Positions 21,601 to 33,822 of a DNA stretch of 64,000 nucleotides are shown here, piece by piece (the stretch's first letter is position 1; each line of letters starts with the position of its first letter). The notes beneath the pieces were generated by a model. The model searched no databases. It was not told the origin of the DNA and saw nothing but the letters and a program-made list of their open reading frames with translations. The DNA is taken from contig CM068545.1 of the NCBI GenBank assembly GCA_035048495.1, positions 34,796,225 through 34,860,224 on the forward strand, read 5' to 3'. This stretch comes from Euptelea pleiosperma. Lineage: Eukaryota > Streptophyta > Magnoliopsida > Ranunculales > Eupteleaceae. Both the position numbers and the translations under genes were made by a program.

Positions 21601-24600
21601 TGGTTTCACCAAGTTTTGGGCCAAAACCGCCGAAACTATCGAAACGTTTCGGTTTCGCCCGCGACTGAAACCAAAACAAAACCATCGACTTTGAACCATG
21701 AGTGAAGAAGAGTGTTGTATTGTGTCTGACATGGGTTTCCAAGTCACACATATATATTTTTCAAATGGAGTTTAAGTGATACACAGACTTGGAGTTTTCA
21801 TTTAGCAGACTATCTTGCCTCTTCACATGAAGCATTGCATCCATTTTTCTTTTATATTTCTTTCTTCATGGTTGGCTGTGGTTCATGTCCACATAATGCT
21901 AGTCTTTTTTGTAACATGTAGGTATACTATTGTTTCGACTGGCGGAACAGCATCTGCTTTAGAAGCAGCTGGGGTCTCTGTAACTAAAGTAGAACAACTT
22001 ACATGTTTTCCAGAAATGGTAAGCTGGGTCTTGCATTTGTCCCTATTAGCTTGGGTTGCTTTGTCATAATCCCAATTGTATATTCTTATTTGGAGATTCT
22101 TCCTTTTCCTTTCATTTTGATGTGGTTTCTGTAAACTATTCTGAATGGGCTTTTGCACTTCACTTCAAAGCAAGTACTTATGTCTTGTAGGAATACAATT
22201 GGTTTATGAACTGCTATGGTTACTTTACTTATTACTTGTCTTGCAAACCAATCATCAGGCGAGGTATTTTGGTAGGACCCAAAGATTCTGTTTCAAGGTG
22301 CCTTTTAGGTGTGACAGAAATATATGGGTGGAGGATAGAGTTTGTACTAAATGTGAATGCAACTTTTGACAACTGTTCTCTTGGATCACAATCCTGACAT
22401 TTGCCATTTCATTTGCTGAAAAGTAAGAAATTTATGGTCTTTGTTCGTTTTAAAATACTCCATACTCTTGTGACTGATGACGCGTGTTTGTTCAGTGACT
22501 TCAATATACAATAGCTTCCAAAATTTCCATTTAATTCTGGAAGTTAATAATTTATGTGACCCTTGTTAAACTAGTAGCCATGTTGATCACGGAGCGTGGA
22601 CTATATTTGAGTGGGATAGATCAACCTGAGTGTCACTTTATTGATACCCTCTGCCAGTGGCATTTAACTCTAGTTGTGTGATTTTTTCCCTATTATCAAT
22701 TCAACCTACTATTATTCACAGTGTACGTAAGTGGCAAACACGTAGCTATCACATTGGCAGATTATGGTGCCTTTAGTTCAGATATTTTAGTAGAAGTTTT
22801 TAACCCAAATTATTTCTCTTTGGAGGGGATTGAATCCCTTGTTACACTTTTTCGTTCTAGTTTCAATAATGCTTCGCCATTGCTAGTCAGACAAAGCAAA
22901 AGTTATATATAATTTCACAGCACAACACTAGTAACAACCCTAGTCACAAAATTCTCCACTTTTTCGAATCCACGAATCAATCGCCGAATCGCCGATTAAT
23001 CGGCAAAATCTCCAATTAATCGAAAAATCTGGCGATTAATTAGTGATTTTGCCGATTAATCGACTGAGATCCATTTTTTTCCCCTTTTGATTTCGATTTT
23101 GCCGATTTTAGAATTATGAATGATAAATCATGCTTATGAGTTTTGAGTTATCACTTATTATTATGGAGTTATAGATGTGCTTTTCATCACATAAATGTGT
23201 TTTGTTAAAAACAACATTTCGAACTTGAAATATGCCATGATATAATTTTTATTTTTGCTGATTTCTGCTGATTTTTACCGAATTTATCCGAATTTTCCCG
23301 ACTTAACCCCTTGCCGATTTATTGGCGAATCCCTACTTTGTGACTATGGTAACAACTTGGCACTTGGATTGTGTTTATAATTTTTCTCCCTGTCTTTTAT
23401 GCAATCCAATGCGTGTATTGCAACAGAGTTAATATTGGAAGCCAAATCTTAGAACACAATTTAGAACTAAAACTTTACTCAAGTCTCACAAGCTCAGGCT
23501 AGTTTGAAAATATTCTCAACCCACCAGTGGGAATGACACATAATATGCAATTCCTAAAATCAAGTCTGATCCAGACAAAGTAATACTGCACCCAGTTAAA
23601 ATGTGTGCACTGTTAGTTTTGTAACTGAATACCTCAATAAGTCACAGTTCTGTAGCTTTCTACCTTAATTGGTTCTCTTCTACTGCTATCACTGAAAGTT
23701 TATTTTATTTTATTTTGGTTACTTAGTAGAAGTTCAATTCAAGTTTCTGCCCCTGGTCAGTTGTAAATGGAATTTTCTGTAGTACCTTGCTAAGTTCGGT
23801 ATTGGTTTGTTATAGTTACTGAAAACTTGTTTGTTTGTTTGTTTGTTTTCTGAAGAAAATGATTCCTATTTGAAGCCTTGATTATTTGTTAATTATTGAA
23901 TTAACCTTTTTCGCTTTTACAGCTTGATGGTCGTGTAAAAACTTTACATCCTAATATACATGGGGGCATTCTTGCTAGAAGAGATCAGAAGCATCACATG
24001 GAAGCTCTAAATAAGCATGGAATTGGTTAGTCCTAGTGTGATTACTAGTTATGCATGCATGGTTGTAGGACGTGAAGAGATTTCCTGTTTGATCATCTAA
24101 CTTGCATTTTCTTAAAGTTGATTTCTTGACTGTGGATTGTACCTGATCTATATTCATGTAAATATGTCAACATAGTTGATGACTAACACTGTTTCCCTAC
24201 AGGGACTTTTGACGTAGTGGTGGTGAACTTGTATCCTTTTTACGATAAAGTTTCTTCCAGCAGTGGAATTACGTTTGAGGATGGAATTGAGAACATAGAT
24301 ATTGGTGGGCCTGCCATGATCAGAGCTGCTGCAAAGGTTACCATCTCAAAGGGGAATAATGACACACTGGTGAAGAATTATCAAAGATTAAACAGGGTCT
24401 TTTTTTATGCACATGGTGTTCATGCACCACAATTGATGGGCATCATCTTGTTCTAGAGCAAAAATCAACCCAATTGAGTGATCCTAACCATCCGCTAAAT
24501 GGACCTTTCCCTGGATCAGAATTGACCAGGGTTAAGGTTATTTGGTTAGGCTGGTTTTGAGACTGAAATTTCAATTGGGTGGGCCTGGAGTGGTGAGCTT

Positions 24601-27600
24601 CACCAGGTGCCTGATATGGACCCTGCGTTTTTGCAAATATGATATTGCAATAGTATACTGTCTTAAATACCAATTCTTTAATGTACTTTTAAGTACGTTT
24701 TTATTTAAATAACCTACTGACTTTCAACAGAACCACAAGGATGTGCTGGTTGTTGTCGACTCAAAGGACTATCCTGCACTCCTGGAATTTCTGAAAGGAA
24801 ACCAGGATGACCAACAGTTCCGGAGGAAGCTTGCTTGGAAGGCTTTTGAGCACGTTGCTTCTTATGATTCGGCAGTTTCTGAGTGGCTGTGGAAACAAAC
24901 AGTGGGAGGTAACTCTTACACTATCTATTGCTATTTATATTCAAATTTGTTCCTATTTTTGGGGATTAAGTAGATTGATGTGGTTCTTTTCTCATTGGAA
25001 GACAAGTTTCCTCCCAGCTTAACAGTACCTCTCTCACTCAAAAGTTCACTTCGTTATGGTGAAAATCCTCATCAAAAAGCTGCATTTTATGTTGACAAGA
25101 GTCTTTCTGAGGTTAATGCTGGAGGTATTGCAACTGCTATACAGCACCATGGAAAGGTGAGGAAAGAGAATTAAATGTTTTATGCCTTAATCATTGTCCA
25201 AAACTAGCAGTATTTATTACTAATTATCAAATATTTATTATTAGGTATGTGTTGGCCTTTATGGTTGATTTGCACGGTTTATGCTTTGCTATTCAAGAAA
25301 TTATGTTTCTTTATCTAGTGTTCCGTAGACAACCATTACTCATGCAAGTGAGGGGTAGGTGGTTCTCGGAAGTTTGGAAGCGAGAGAGTATGAAGCATCT
25401 GTTTTAAAAGTTCAAGTGTTTCTAAATTTAATACAATATTCAGCCCTATCATATTTACTGAATGCATTAATATCTAGAATCTAAACAACTAGAGGATACA
25501 CTATGAGAAAGTTGGCGGATTTAAGGTGGATTTGATAAATTTATGAAGTCAAAACTAAGATGGAGCGGGGTTTCAAAAGCAGAAGTTGTCACTTCTGGTA
25601 GAAGATTCCTGTTATTAAGATTCAACTTTCCTGTGACTGATTCTTTTACTGAGTAATCAGCTTAGAGCATGCTATTAAGATGATTGATAGTTATAATCCA
25701 TAACTTGTATAAATATTTAATGAAGAACCTAGCAGAATAAGACCATTCTGTTTTCCGATAGACAACTGAAACTTCATCGAGTTTGGAGCAAATTCAAATG
25801 TAGTGAAGGTTGTGCAAGAAGAGACTATATCTATGATATGTTAGGAGAAATAGAAAGTGATCATAGACGGTGTGAGAAAGTAACTTCTTGACAAAGTTGA
25901 TTGTGAACATGGAAATCAGTGATGCAATGAGAAGATATGGCAAATGAGAGAAATAATGGACATCTGTGCCAGCATATTTGGAGGACGTGCAGGTGTTCAA
26001 GGGTCGGTTACAATTCGGTTACAATTCAAATAGGCAATCAAGATAGTTCATTTTGGTGGTAATTATAACAGCGATAGAATGTTCTCCCGTTCTCCACCAA
26101 GGTTCGTTTGGCAAGTTTGGTTGGGTAAGATCAGTAGAAAATTTATAGTTTATATTGTAGTTGGTCATTCATGTATCTTAGATGGGATAACATTGAACTT
26201 TGAGATGTAAATAAATGTGATTTTTTCCTTTTAATGTTTAGATAATAATTGGATATGGAAATCTGTGTGTCGTATATTTGATTGAAATCTAGTATTAAAT
26301 GTTATGTTTGATTGTGAACTAAATAATTTCTTGCGAGGACAATAATTTGTGGTAAATGCTAAGATGCCATGATACAGATACCAATACCAATATCAATACG
26401 AACGTTGGTACGCTAAATGGGGATACAACTCTTGATTTCCCAAAATCCAAGACACGAGTATTTCATCCAATATATTGATACTATGCTTTGGTTTTTGCAT
26501 TTTTAAACTAAGGTCCTGCTTGTTTGCTCCCAAAGGTTTGCTAATCACAACTTTTGCACTTTCTTGGTGGCCAATGTTAAACTTCAAGGGTATTTGGAGT
26601 TGAAAAACAAAACGAAGATCAATCTAGGTTCAAAAAAAGAAAGAGTAGTGGACATCTACTAAGTACCCAGCCCATCTTGTCATGGTTGCCACCATCTCCT
26701 TCAATTGCTTTACTGGGTTGTTCTCCAGATCCGCCCTCATTTGAATGCTCAATGTTTAATCAAAACTTATAAAAAAAAGTTTAATCAAAACCCAGGAGCC
26801 CATTTCAGAAAACCTAATTGAGAACCAATCCTTGAAGACTCATTTGTCAAAAGATGGAAAAAATAAAAAGGGAAGGGAAGATTTGGTGGTCACATGGTAA
26901 TGGGTACTGTTACTGGGTTTGAGTTTTGAAGAATTTGGTTTTGCAAAGATGAAGAATAATCTCTTTTTTATTTTTTTGAAAACAACAATGCAAAGTGCTC
27001 AATGTGCTGAGAGACAGGAGTCCCGAAGCATTCATGTGAGAAAATCAAAGAAAAAGCACAGCAAATTTGTGAAGAGAAACCAAAACAGAGGTCTTGTGCT
27101 TTGGAAAAAATTGATAGAGAGAGATGGTTGTTAGGTGGTTGAAGATCAAAATAAATTGCCAAGAAACCAGAACAGAGATCTCATGGCTTTGGAAAAAATT
27201 GCAGCAGAGAGAGAGAGATGTTAAGGCTGATTTATACATTCTGTGCTGTCCTAAGCTCCTCATGATTGAGAAATTTTGATTGGTTTCTCAAAATTATTAT
27301 TTTTTCCAATTTTAATGTCTTCGGATCATGTTAAGGCTGATTTTTATACATTATGTGCTGTCCTAAGCTCCTCATGATTGATTTATATTTATATCCAACT
27401 TTTTCTTCTTGGTGCAGGAGATGTCTTATAATAACTATTTAGATGCGGATGCAGCTTGGAACTGCGTATCAGAATTTAAAAACCCTACATGTGTGGTTGT
27501 GAAGCATACAAATCCATGTGGTGTAGCATCGAGGAATGATATCCTCGAAGCATATAGGCTAGCAGTGAGAGCAGATCCAGTAAGTGCATTTGGTGGGATA

Positions 27601-29063
27601 GTAGCTTCAACATAGAGGTTGATGAGGTAAGCTGTTATTATTATTTTCTAAAACCAAATATGTGTCTTTCGTGGACTTTGTTTGAGTTTCCATCGTGGTG
27701 CATTTGAAGGCTCTTGCAAAGGAAATCCGAGAGTTTAGAAGCCCAACCGACGGTGAAACACGGATGTTCTATGAGATAGTGGTTGCACCCAAGTATTCAC
27801 AAAGGGGTCTTGAGATCCTTCGTGGCAAGTCGAAGACTTTGAGGATCCTTGAAGCGAGCAAGAACGAGAAAGGAAAACTCTCGCTCAGACAAGTTGGTGG
27901 GGGATGGTTGGCTCAGGACTCGGATGATTTGACCCCACAAGACATCCAATTTAATGTAGTCTCCGAAAAGACTCCACAAGAAAGCGAGCTTTGTGATGCT
28001 GAGTTTGCATGGCTGTGTGTTAAGCATGTCAAAAGCAATGCCATTGTTATCGCTAAGGTTGGTATTTTACTTTTAAAGATCTAACTGTTGCCTATAGAAA
28101 ACTTTCTGTCCATATATTTAGTGCCTTCAAAAAGAAAGATCATATCTGATCCTTGTTTTCATCTTTTGTGCAGAATAACTGCATGTTGGGGATGGGGAGT
28201 GGGCAACCAAACCGTCGAGAGAGTCTAAGGATAGCTTTGAGAAAAGCAGGAGAAGAGGTTAAAGGAGCAGCTTTGGCCAGTGATGCTTTCTTCCCATTTG
28301 GTAAGGGATCGATTCTCATATGAGCTGGATTTAAAGTATATATAATCTCTAGGCATATTCAACCTTTCCACAATTTTAAATAGCTATAATATGTATGGTT
28401 TGGTTACTGCATCCCCAGTCAATATGTTTTGCTCCATCTCTATACACCGTTGTCCTAGATTGTGTGCCTGCCTGGTGTATCACAGTTGGATCTGCTAAAT
28501 ATCACAGGAGTTGTACCAACGGGATGAACCTGAACCATCTAATCTATCCGTTTTCTCTTTTGCTGGATTGCTGCTCATATCAGTCTCAGTTAGGGAAAAT
28601 AAAACAAATAAAATTCATTGACCATCCAAAAGCACACAATTAATCAAACGCTCCTGAAAACTTGAACAGAGCCTGATCAAGACGTGGTGAGCGTTAGGAT
28701 TTTATCCATTCAATAGGTACACGCTGACATGTGGAGGGGTCTAGATTGATGACCATTGACCAAGTGTGCCATGTGGCAAATATCCATGTCATACATTGTA
28801 CTCGGCCTCACATATCTACATGTACATGTATAAATGAATATACCTGGACATATACATATGTATTTAGTATCTATTTCTGATTCAGCCACACGGCCATTAT
28901 TATATTTACAGCTTGGAAAGACGCAGTGGAAGAAGCGTGCGAGAGTGGGATTGGGGTTATTGCCGAACCTGGCGGAAGCATCAGAGATGGGGATGCCATA
29001 GACTGTTGCAACAAGTATGGGGTCTCTCTTCTGTTCACCAATGTGAGGCACTTCAGGCACTAA
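18626..29063 (+). CDS. ATIC: bifunctional AICAR transformylase / IMP cyclohydrolase (PurH)
   Basis: It catalyses the last two steps of de novo IMP synthesis: AICAR plus 10-formyl-tetrahydrofolate to FAICAR, then ring closure to IMP. Twelve GT-AG exons: 18626-18733, 18852-18972 (or to 18966), 20435-20510, 21922-22018, 23923-24025, 24203-24336, 24731-24908, 25002-25156, 27418-27626, 27710-28057, 28174-28300, 28912-29063. The intended product is ~602 residues, close to other plant PurH proteins. Exons 1-2 encode a Ser-rich leader before AMAEAE, consistent with a plastid transit peptide. The cyclohydrolase domain covers ~80-225 ([20 protein letters not shown]). The transformylase domain includes K353-H354 in [12 protein letters not shown] and the end [12 protein letters not shown]. 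One odd feature: exon 9 lacks one T near 27606, giving an in-frame TAG at 27613-27615 (~389 residues). This is either an assembly error or a null allele. All other exon phases agree. Confidence 0.93.
19040..19870 (+). repeat. degenerate tandem repeats in ATIC intron 2
   Basis: The phrase ACTTGTAAGATGAAATGGG recurs in variants near 19053, 19316, 19503 and 19749. Each is followed by a TTTTTAGTCATGGAG-like stretch, then AAACTGTTTATG and, in two units, CTGTCAAACACC. Spacing is roughly 190-260 bp. Probably duplicated intron sequence; no coding potential. Confidence 0.6.
20557..20856. mobile_element. hAT-type MITE in ATIC intron 3
   Basis: A 300-bp member of the ATTATAACGG family (compare 1294-1610). 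The exact 8-bp duplication CTTTATAG lies at 20549-20556 and 20857-20864. Ends are CATGGTTTTAAAAAATGG and CGAGGTTTAAAAGGCACC, the latter read inward from the right. Non-coding. Confidence 0.85.
21331..21701. mobile_element. hAT-type MITE built of GTTTCGG repeats, ATIC intron 3
   Basis: A 371-bp element with perfect 9-bp inverted ends TCATGGTTC / GAACCATGA and an exact 8-bp duplication GTGAAGAA (21323-21330 and 21702-21709). The left half is an array of CAGTTTCGGTAGTTTCGG-like units and the right half is their complement (CCGAAACTACCGAAAC), so a transcript would fold back. Non-coding. Confidence 0.88.
22939..23348. mobile_element. hAT-type MITE rich in CGATTAATCG, ATIC intron 4
   Basis: A 410-bp element with ends CCTAGTCACAAA and CATAGTCACAAA (right end read inward) and an exact 8-bp duplication GTAACAAC at 22931-22938 and 23349-23356. 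The interior has repeated GCCGATTAATCG palindromes and GAATTTATCCGAATTTTCCC-like stretches. Non-coding and unrelated in sequence to the two MITEs of intron 3. Confidence 0.85.
25157..27417. other. ATIC intron 8, enlarged
   Basis: This 2.26-kb intron is among the longest in the gene. It holds no protein homology that I recognise. Its 3' part has a direct repeat: TGTTAAGGCTGATTTATACA near 27220 recurs near 27329, both followed by GTGCTGTCCTAAGCTCCTCA (spacing about 109 bp). A second weaker repeat joins 27080-27120 and 27164-27215 (AAACCARAACAGAG followed by TTTGGAAAAAATTG). Confidence 0.6.
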
Positions 29064-29394
29064 TAAGGTGACTTCAAAATTACACTTCCCTTTGCGTTTG
29101 GCTTCCCTGTTGGCTTTGAATAAATTAACTGGAGAAGTGTTTTAAGAAGGCCGCGAGTCGATGGAAGTGTGAAGGCTGTTGTTTGATTGCAGAGAACTTG
29201 TGGTTATTTATGGCTACTATCATAATTCCTAAACATCATGGGCTGCCCCTTCAGAAAAATTTTGACATGTAGCAAAGTATATTGTACTGTATTGATATCG
29301 GTGAGAGATCCTAGTATTTAAATCAGATGTGTCAGCCATGATGTTTCGAAGTTATTTTATTTTGTGGGTGTTGCATCTCTATAAATTTTGTCTA

Positions 29395-29682
29395 GGTCTG
29401 TGATGTTTGGCCCATCCCTACGTGGAGCTACATACCAATGATCAGCCTGATCAGTGATTTCAAACCTTTGGATCTATGTACCCCAAATAATGCTCGAATT
29501 CCATGGTTAAAAATCAACCCATGAAAACAACTCGAATCCAACGCAGAGAAATCACTAATAGGTTGATTTTTGGTCTGTTGGTCCACCTATGGTTGGGACA
29601 AACATCCATACGGGCAGAGATCTATAAGTGTGCCACGTGGCTCAAACTGTGGTCTGTCATCTCTGTCAGCAAAGTTGCACTC
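29395..29682. mobile_element. G-box MITE (GAGTAAAAC family), left end truncated
   Basis: Begins within the GATGTTTGGCCCATCCCTA landmark and ends GTCAGCAAAGTTGCACTC. It has the fold-back pair ATCAGCCTGATCAGTGATTT / AAATCACTAATAGGTTGATT and CCACGTGG at 29633-29640. It sits in the 3' flank of ATIC. Confidence 0.7.
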
Positions 29683-29715
29683 GGGAATATGAGTATTCTG
29701 CTAGGTGGTGAAGGT

Positions 29716-30054
29716 GAGTAGAACTTTGCTGATGGACCACAGTATGAGCCACGTGGCACTGTTAGAGACCACTGAAAGTATGGATGTTTGGCCTATCCCT
29801 AGGTGGACTTGCATGCCAAAAATCAGTCTGCCAAACCTTTGGATCTTTGCACCCCAAATAATGTTCATATTCCACAGTTAAAAATCAACCCATGAAAATA
29901 ACTCCTATCCACCAAAGAAATCACTAATCAGGCTAAATTTTGGCTTGTAGGTCCACCTAGCATTGGGCAAAACATTCATATGGGTCAGCAATCTCTAAGA
30001 ACATGCCATGTGGCTTATACTGTCGTCAGTCATCAATGTTGATGACGGACGTCC
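29716..30054. mobile_element. G-box MITE (GAGTAAAAC family), adjacent second copy
   Basis: Starts GAGTAGAACTTTGCTGATGG, with CCACGTGG at 29749-29756. The internal fold-back pair lies around AAATAATGTTC. The right end is degenerate (GTTGATGACGGACGTC), so that boundary is approximate. It lies about 30 bp after the previous copy, in the same orientation. Confidence 0.7.
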
Positions 30055-30350
30055 GTCAATGTATGAGGGGCTGGAACAGGTCAGAGGTGGGCCCTTTTGG
30101 CCCTGCATGCCACCTCAGCCGCTGCATCTAAAACCTTATATAAGGCTCAAAAGTCTTCAGCTATAGCCAAAAAAAATCTAACCAGCCTCTTAAGTATTGT
30201 TGTCTATTAATGACCAATTTGATCATTTTCAGAGTCTTTGAAGTCTCCCGGAGGAATTACGGGGTGGTAGTTGGATTTTGAATAGGTACGCGTCTTCAAG
30301 CCTCAAAAGAAAACAAAAGGTTGCAAAGACGAGAAAGAAAAAAAAATTCC

Positions 30351-32796
30351 ATGGCTAAACTAAGCCCACTGCTACAACTACTATTTCATGGCTCTTCTTC
30401 CTTCTTCTTCCTCTTATTTATCTTCCATAACATTAATACTTGTCTATCTTGCCCTGAAGATCATAAGCAAGCCCTACTCTAATTCAAATCCATATTCATT
30501 GGGAATTCCTCTGAAGATCCATTGGACTCTTGGGATTTCAATAGGAGTTCTGATTGTTGTCAATGGAAGCGGGTCAACTGCTCTACTCACTTGTCTTCAC
30601 ACCCCATCGAAGCTCTTCATCCCAGTCGACTTGCTTTTGCTTCAACTACTACAGCTTTGATGCCGCTCTTCCATATAGGAAGCTTGACCTATCTAGATCT
30701 CGATGGGAATGGAATGCAGGGCGAAATTCCGACAAACGGCTTTGCAAACTTAACCAGGTTGGTTAATCTCTACTTGGGGGGTAATTACTTGAATGGGTCA
30801 ATTCCTTCTCAGCTGTTCCATTTAAGAAATCTACAAAAACTCGATTTGAGTGATAATTTACTCACTGGAAATCTAAGTAGTGAAGTGGGAGCTCTTTTAA
30901 GCTTGGAAGTGTTAGGCTTAAGCAGTAACCGTCTATCGGGAGAGATCCCAATGGCGATCGGAAACCTATCCCGGTTGAAATTATTATCTCTTTCAAGCAA
31001 TGATTTTTCAGGCAAAATCCCCACATCAATTGGTCATCTGAGGGCGCTGCAATTGTTGGACTTGGGAGACAATTCTCTATCATCGGAGACTCCGATTGAG
31101 ATTGGAAACTTGTTCAACCTCAATGTATTGTACCTTAATGACAATAAATTAACAGGTGGAATTCCAATGTCGATGCTGAGATTGGTTAGTCTGGCAATTC
31201 TTGATTTAACGGATAATTTTCTTACTGGAAAGGGTCTTGCGGGTTTATTCGAAATGAACGAGTCTATATTCTCTATTTCTAGATGGAAACAAGCTCGACT
31301 GGACGAAGCAAGCACCCAAATTTTCCTTGCTTGAGTTATCCTTGAGATCTTGTGGCATCATTGGAAAATTCCCGGATTGGCTATCTAGCCAGAAGGATCT
31401 CGATTTCTTGGATCTAAGTGAGAATCAACTCCAAGGAACAATTCCTTCGTGGCTTCCTGATTTAAATATAAGGTATGTAATTCTCTCCAATAATAATCTC
31501 ACAGGTCCGCTAACACATCGCTTCTTTCAATATCGAGATCTGTGGACCCTTGATCTTACGAGCAACAATCTTAATGGGAAATTGCCGGAGAACATTAGCG
31601 ACGATAACCAAATAGTTCTTCGGTTGTAAATGATTTTTCTGGCTCATTGCCTCAATCCATGTCCAAGATGGAGAGTTTGAGTGTTCTAGATTTGTCGGAG
31701 AACAACTTTTCAGGGAACGAGTTTCCGAAATTTAGTACCGGTATCATTCGCCATGTTGATCTTGCTTCTAACAATTTCTTTGGCGATGTTCCGACAAACA
31801 TTGGGCAAAGTGTACGTACACTTAGATTTGGCCCAAAATCAGTTCTCTAGCCGCTTGCTTGAGAATTTGACTACCATGAACTCCCTTAGACATCTTGATC
31901 TCCAAAACAACAGAATCATAGGTGAGTTACCAAGATTTCTTGCTCAAATATCAACCCTTGAAGTACTAATCTTGAAGGACAATTTCCTCAAGGGACCAAT
32001 CCCCCATGTCCTATCCAACCTTACTAGACTCCAAATCCTTGATCTCTCCGTCAATGAATTAGTTGGACACATTCCTCCAACATTTGGAAATCTCACTGGG
32101 ATGATCAACACGCCAGATAGTTACGACCCAGAATCAAATGCAATCACTTTCTCTATTAGCTTTTCGACATCACCACTTGTTTTCATGAACAATGGCATGA
32201 AAGTGAACTGGAAGAAATCAACGCAGACTCTACCTAGCAAGACCCTTGGCATTTATTCTTTGTTGGACTTGTCAAGAAACCAATTATACGGTGAGATTCC
32301 TTCTTCATTAGGTGATCTTAAAGGTCTAAAGACGCTCGACATTTCTTACAACAGTCTCTCTAATGCAATCCCCTTAAGCTTTGGAGAATTGGAGAATCTA
32401 GAGAGCTTGGACTTGTCGCACAATAAACTTTCAGGGGAAATACCAGATGTATTCAAAAAGCTCTATCAACTTATTGTATTGGATGTGAGCAACAATGAGC
32501 TTGTGGGACAGATTCCAGTGGGTGATCAGATGGACACATTGAATGATCCCGATTCCTATGCTAATAATAGTAACTTGTGTGGTGCACAAATTCAAGTGTC
32601 TTGTCAAGTTACTGGACCAACTAAGAGTGGGGATATTAACAAGAAGGAGGAGCCATGGTTTTTGTGGGAAGGCGTGGCGATTGGATATATTGTTGGGCTC
32701 ATTGGGACAGTGTTCATTGTCTACTTAACTGGATTTTTCAGTAAAAAACATAGGCTTCGCTTTTACAACCTTCACCTCCGACCACGAGATTGGTAA
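30351..32796 (+). pseudogene. leucine-rich-repeat receptor-like protein (RLP) pseudogene
   Basis: Family members are plasma-membrane receptors without a kinase, acting in defence or development. From ATG 30351 the frame gives a hydrophobic leader (LLQLLFHGSSSFFFLLFIF) and the LRR cap (CPEDHKQALL), then TAA at 30480-30482 where the family usually has a sense codon before FKS. The cap continues with SWDFNRSSDCCQWKRVNC. About 20 LRRs of the LxxLxLxxNxLxGxIP type follow, but the frame shifts near 31310, 31600-31625 and 31808. An island-like loop lies near 32095-32240. After the last repeats come an acidic spacer (NKKEEP), one membrane helix (IGYIVGLIGTVFIVYLTGFF) and a short basic tail ending RPRDW. 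All parts are present in order; one nonsense and three frameshift lesions make a functional product unlikely. Single exon, as in many RLPs. Confidence 0.88.
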
Positions 32797-33119
32797 GTTC
32801 TACATTACTAGTAGTTGTTTTTCTTTCATTGGTGTTGAAATGGACTGAGTTTTATAATGTTGTAAAGGAAAATATAGTGCACATGAACGAATCACCTTTG
32901 CTTTATCCACTGTCCATAAGCAAGGTTTTTGAGAATTTACAGGGAATTTGATCTAGATACCTCAATAATAGACAACTCTTTGTTCTAGTTGTCAACTTGG
33001 GAAACCTGTCGACTCCCAATCACTTCAAAAATATGGTTGAGAGACAATTTGAAAGTGCAAGCATAATAGTGTATGAGAGTGCAAGCATCGCCATTTTACT
33101 GCAGTCTATCAAAATTTTG

Positions 33120-33440
33120 ATATAGAAATCCCTCAAATTGCATGTAGTGCACTCTTTCGGGCCCACTGGAATGATGAATGTTTGGCCCATACCTTGATGA
33201 CCTACACATAAAAAATCAACATGATTGGTGATCTTTAGCCGTTGGATTTGTGTACTTTTACCGTGGGCTTCATAAACAGGCCTAGGGGTTAATTCCGAGC
33301 CCATGATGAAAAAGTGCGTAAATCTAACGGCTAAAAATCACCAATCAGTTTATTTTTGGTAAGTCCACCAAGGTGTGGGCCAAACATTCATGGGGCTAGT
33401 GGGCCATAAAGAGTGCCACGTGACAATTTGAAGGACTTCT
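33120..33440. mobile_element. fold-back MITE related to the G-box family
   Basis: Inverted halves: AAATTG...GTGCACTCTTTCGGGCCCAC on the left and GGGCCATAAAGAGTGCCACG...CAATTTG on the right. The inner pairs are ACATGATTGGTGATC / ACCAATCAGTTT. It contains CACGTG at 33417-33422. Non-coding; lies just 3' of the RLP pseudogene. Confidence 0.6.
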
Positions 33441-33505
33441 GTATCATAGATTTTTCCGTTGGGGTTTTGGGACACGTGCCACTCACATGAGATGTACCTC
33501 CCAAA

Positions 33506-33822
33506 GAGTAGAACTTTGCTGACAGATGCACAACACAGTATGAGCCACGTGACATACTTTTAGAGACCATTGACCATATGGATGTTTGGCCCATCCCTAG
33601 GTTGGTCTGCATACGAGAAATCAGTCTGATTACTGATTTCCTTTGGATCTTTGTACCCCAAATAATGCGCGAATTCCATGGGTTAAAAATCAACCCATGA
33701 AAAGTGACTCCAATCCAATGCTTAGAAATCACTAATCAGGCTAATTTTTGGTCTGTAGGTCCCACCTAAGGTTGGGCCAAATATTCATTGTGTGAGAGAT
33801 CTCTAAGAGTGTGCCACGTGTC
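33506..33822. mobile_element. G-box MITE (GAGTAAAAC family), right end truncated
   Basis: Starts GAGTAGAACTTTGCTGACAG and has GAGCCACGTGACA at 33541-33553. It shows the fold-back pair with AAATAATGCGCGAATTCC at its centre and GTGCCACGTGTCATC at 33811-33825. The terminal AAGTTTTACTC is missing on the right. Confidence 0.7.

Noticed and set aside
22145..22397. two overlapping short open frames in ATIC intron 4
   Set aside because: They lie between two well-supported exons, have no recognisable homology and no splice logic.
24390..24640. fold-back element in ATIC intron 6
   Set aside because: Some inverted similarity (CACCACAATTG against CAATTGGGTGG) exists but there is no end structure or duplication, so support is too weak.
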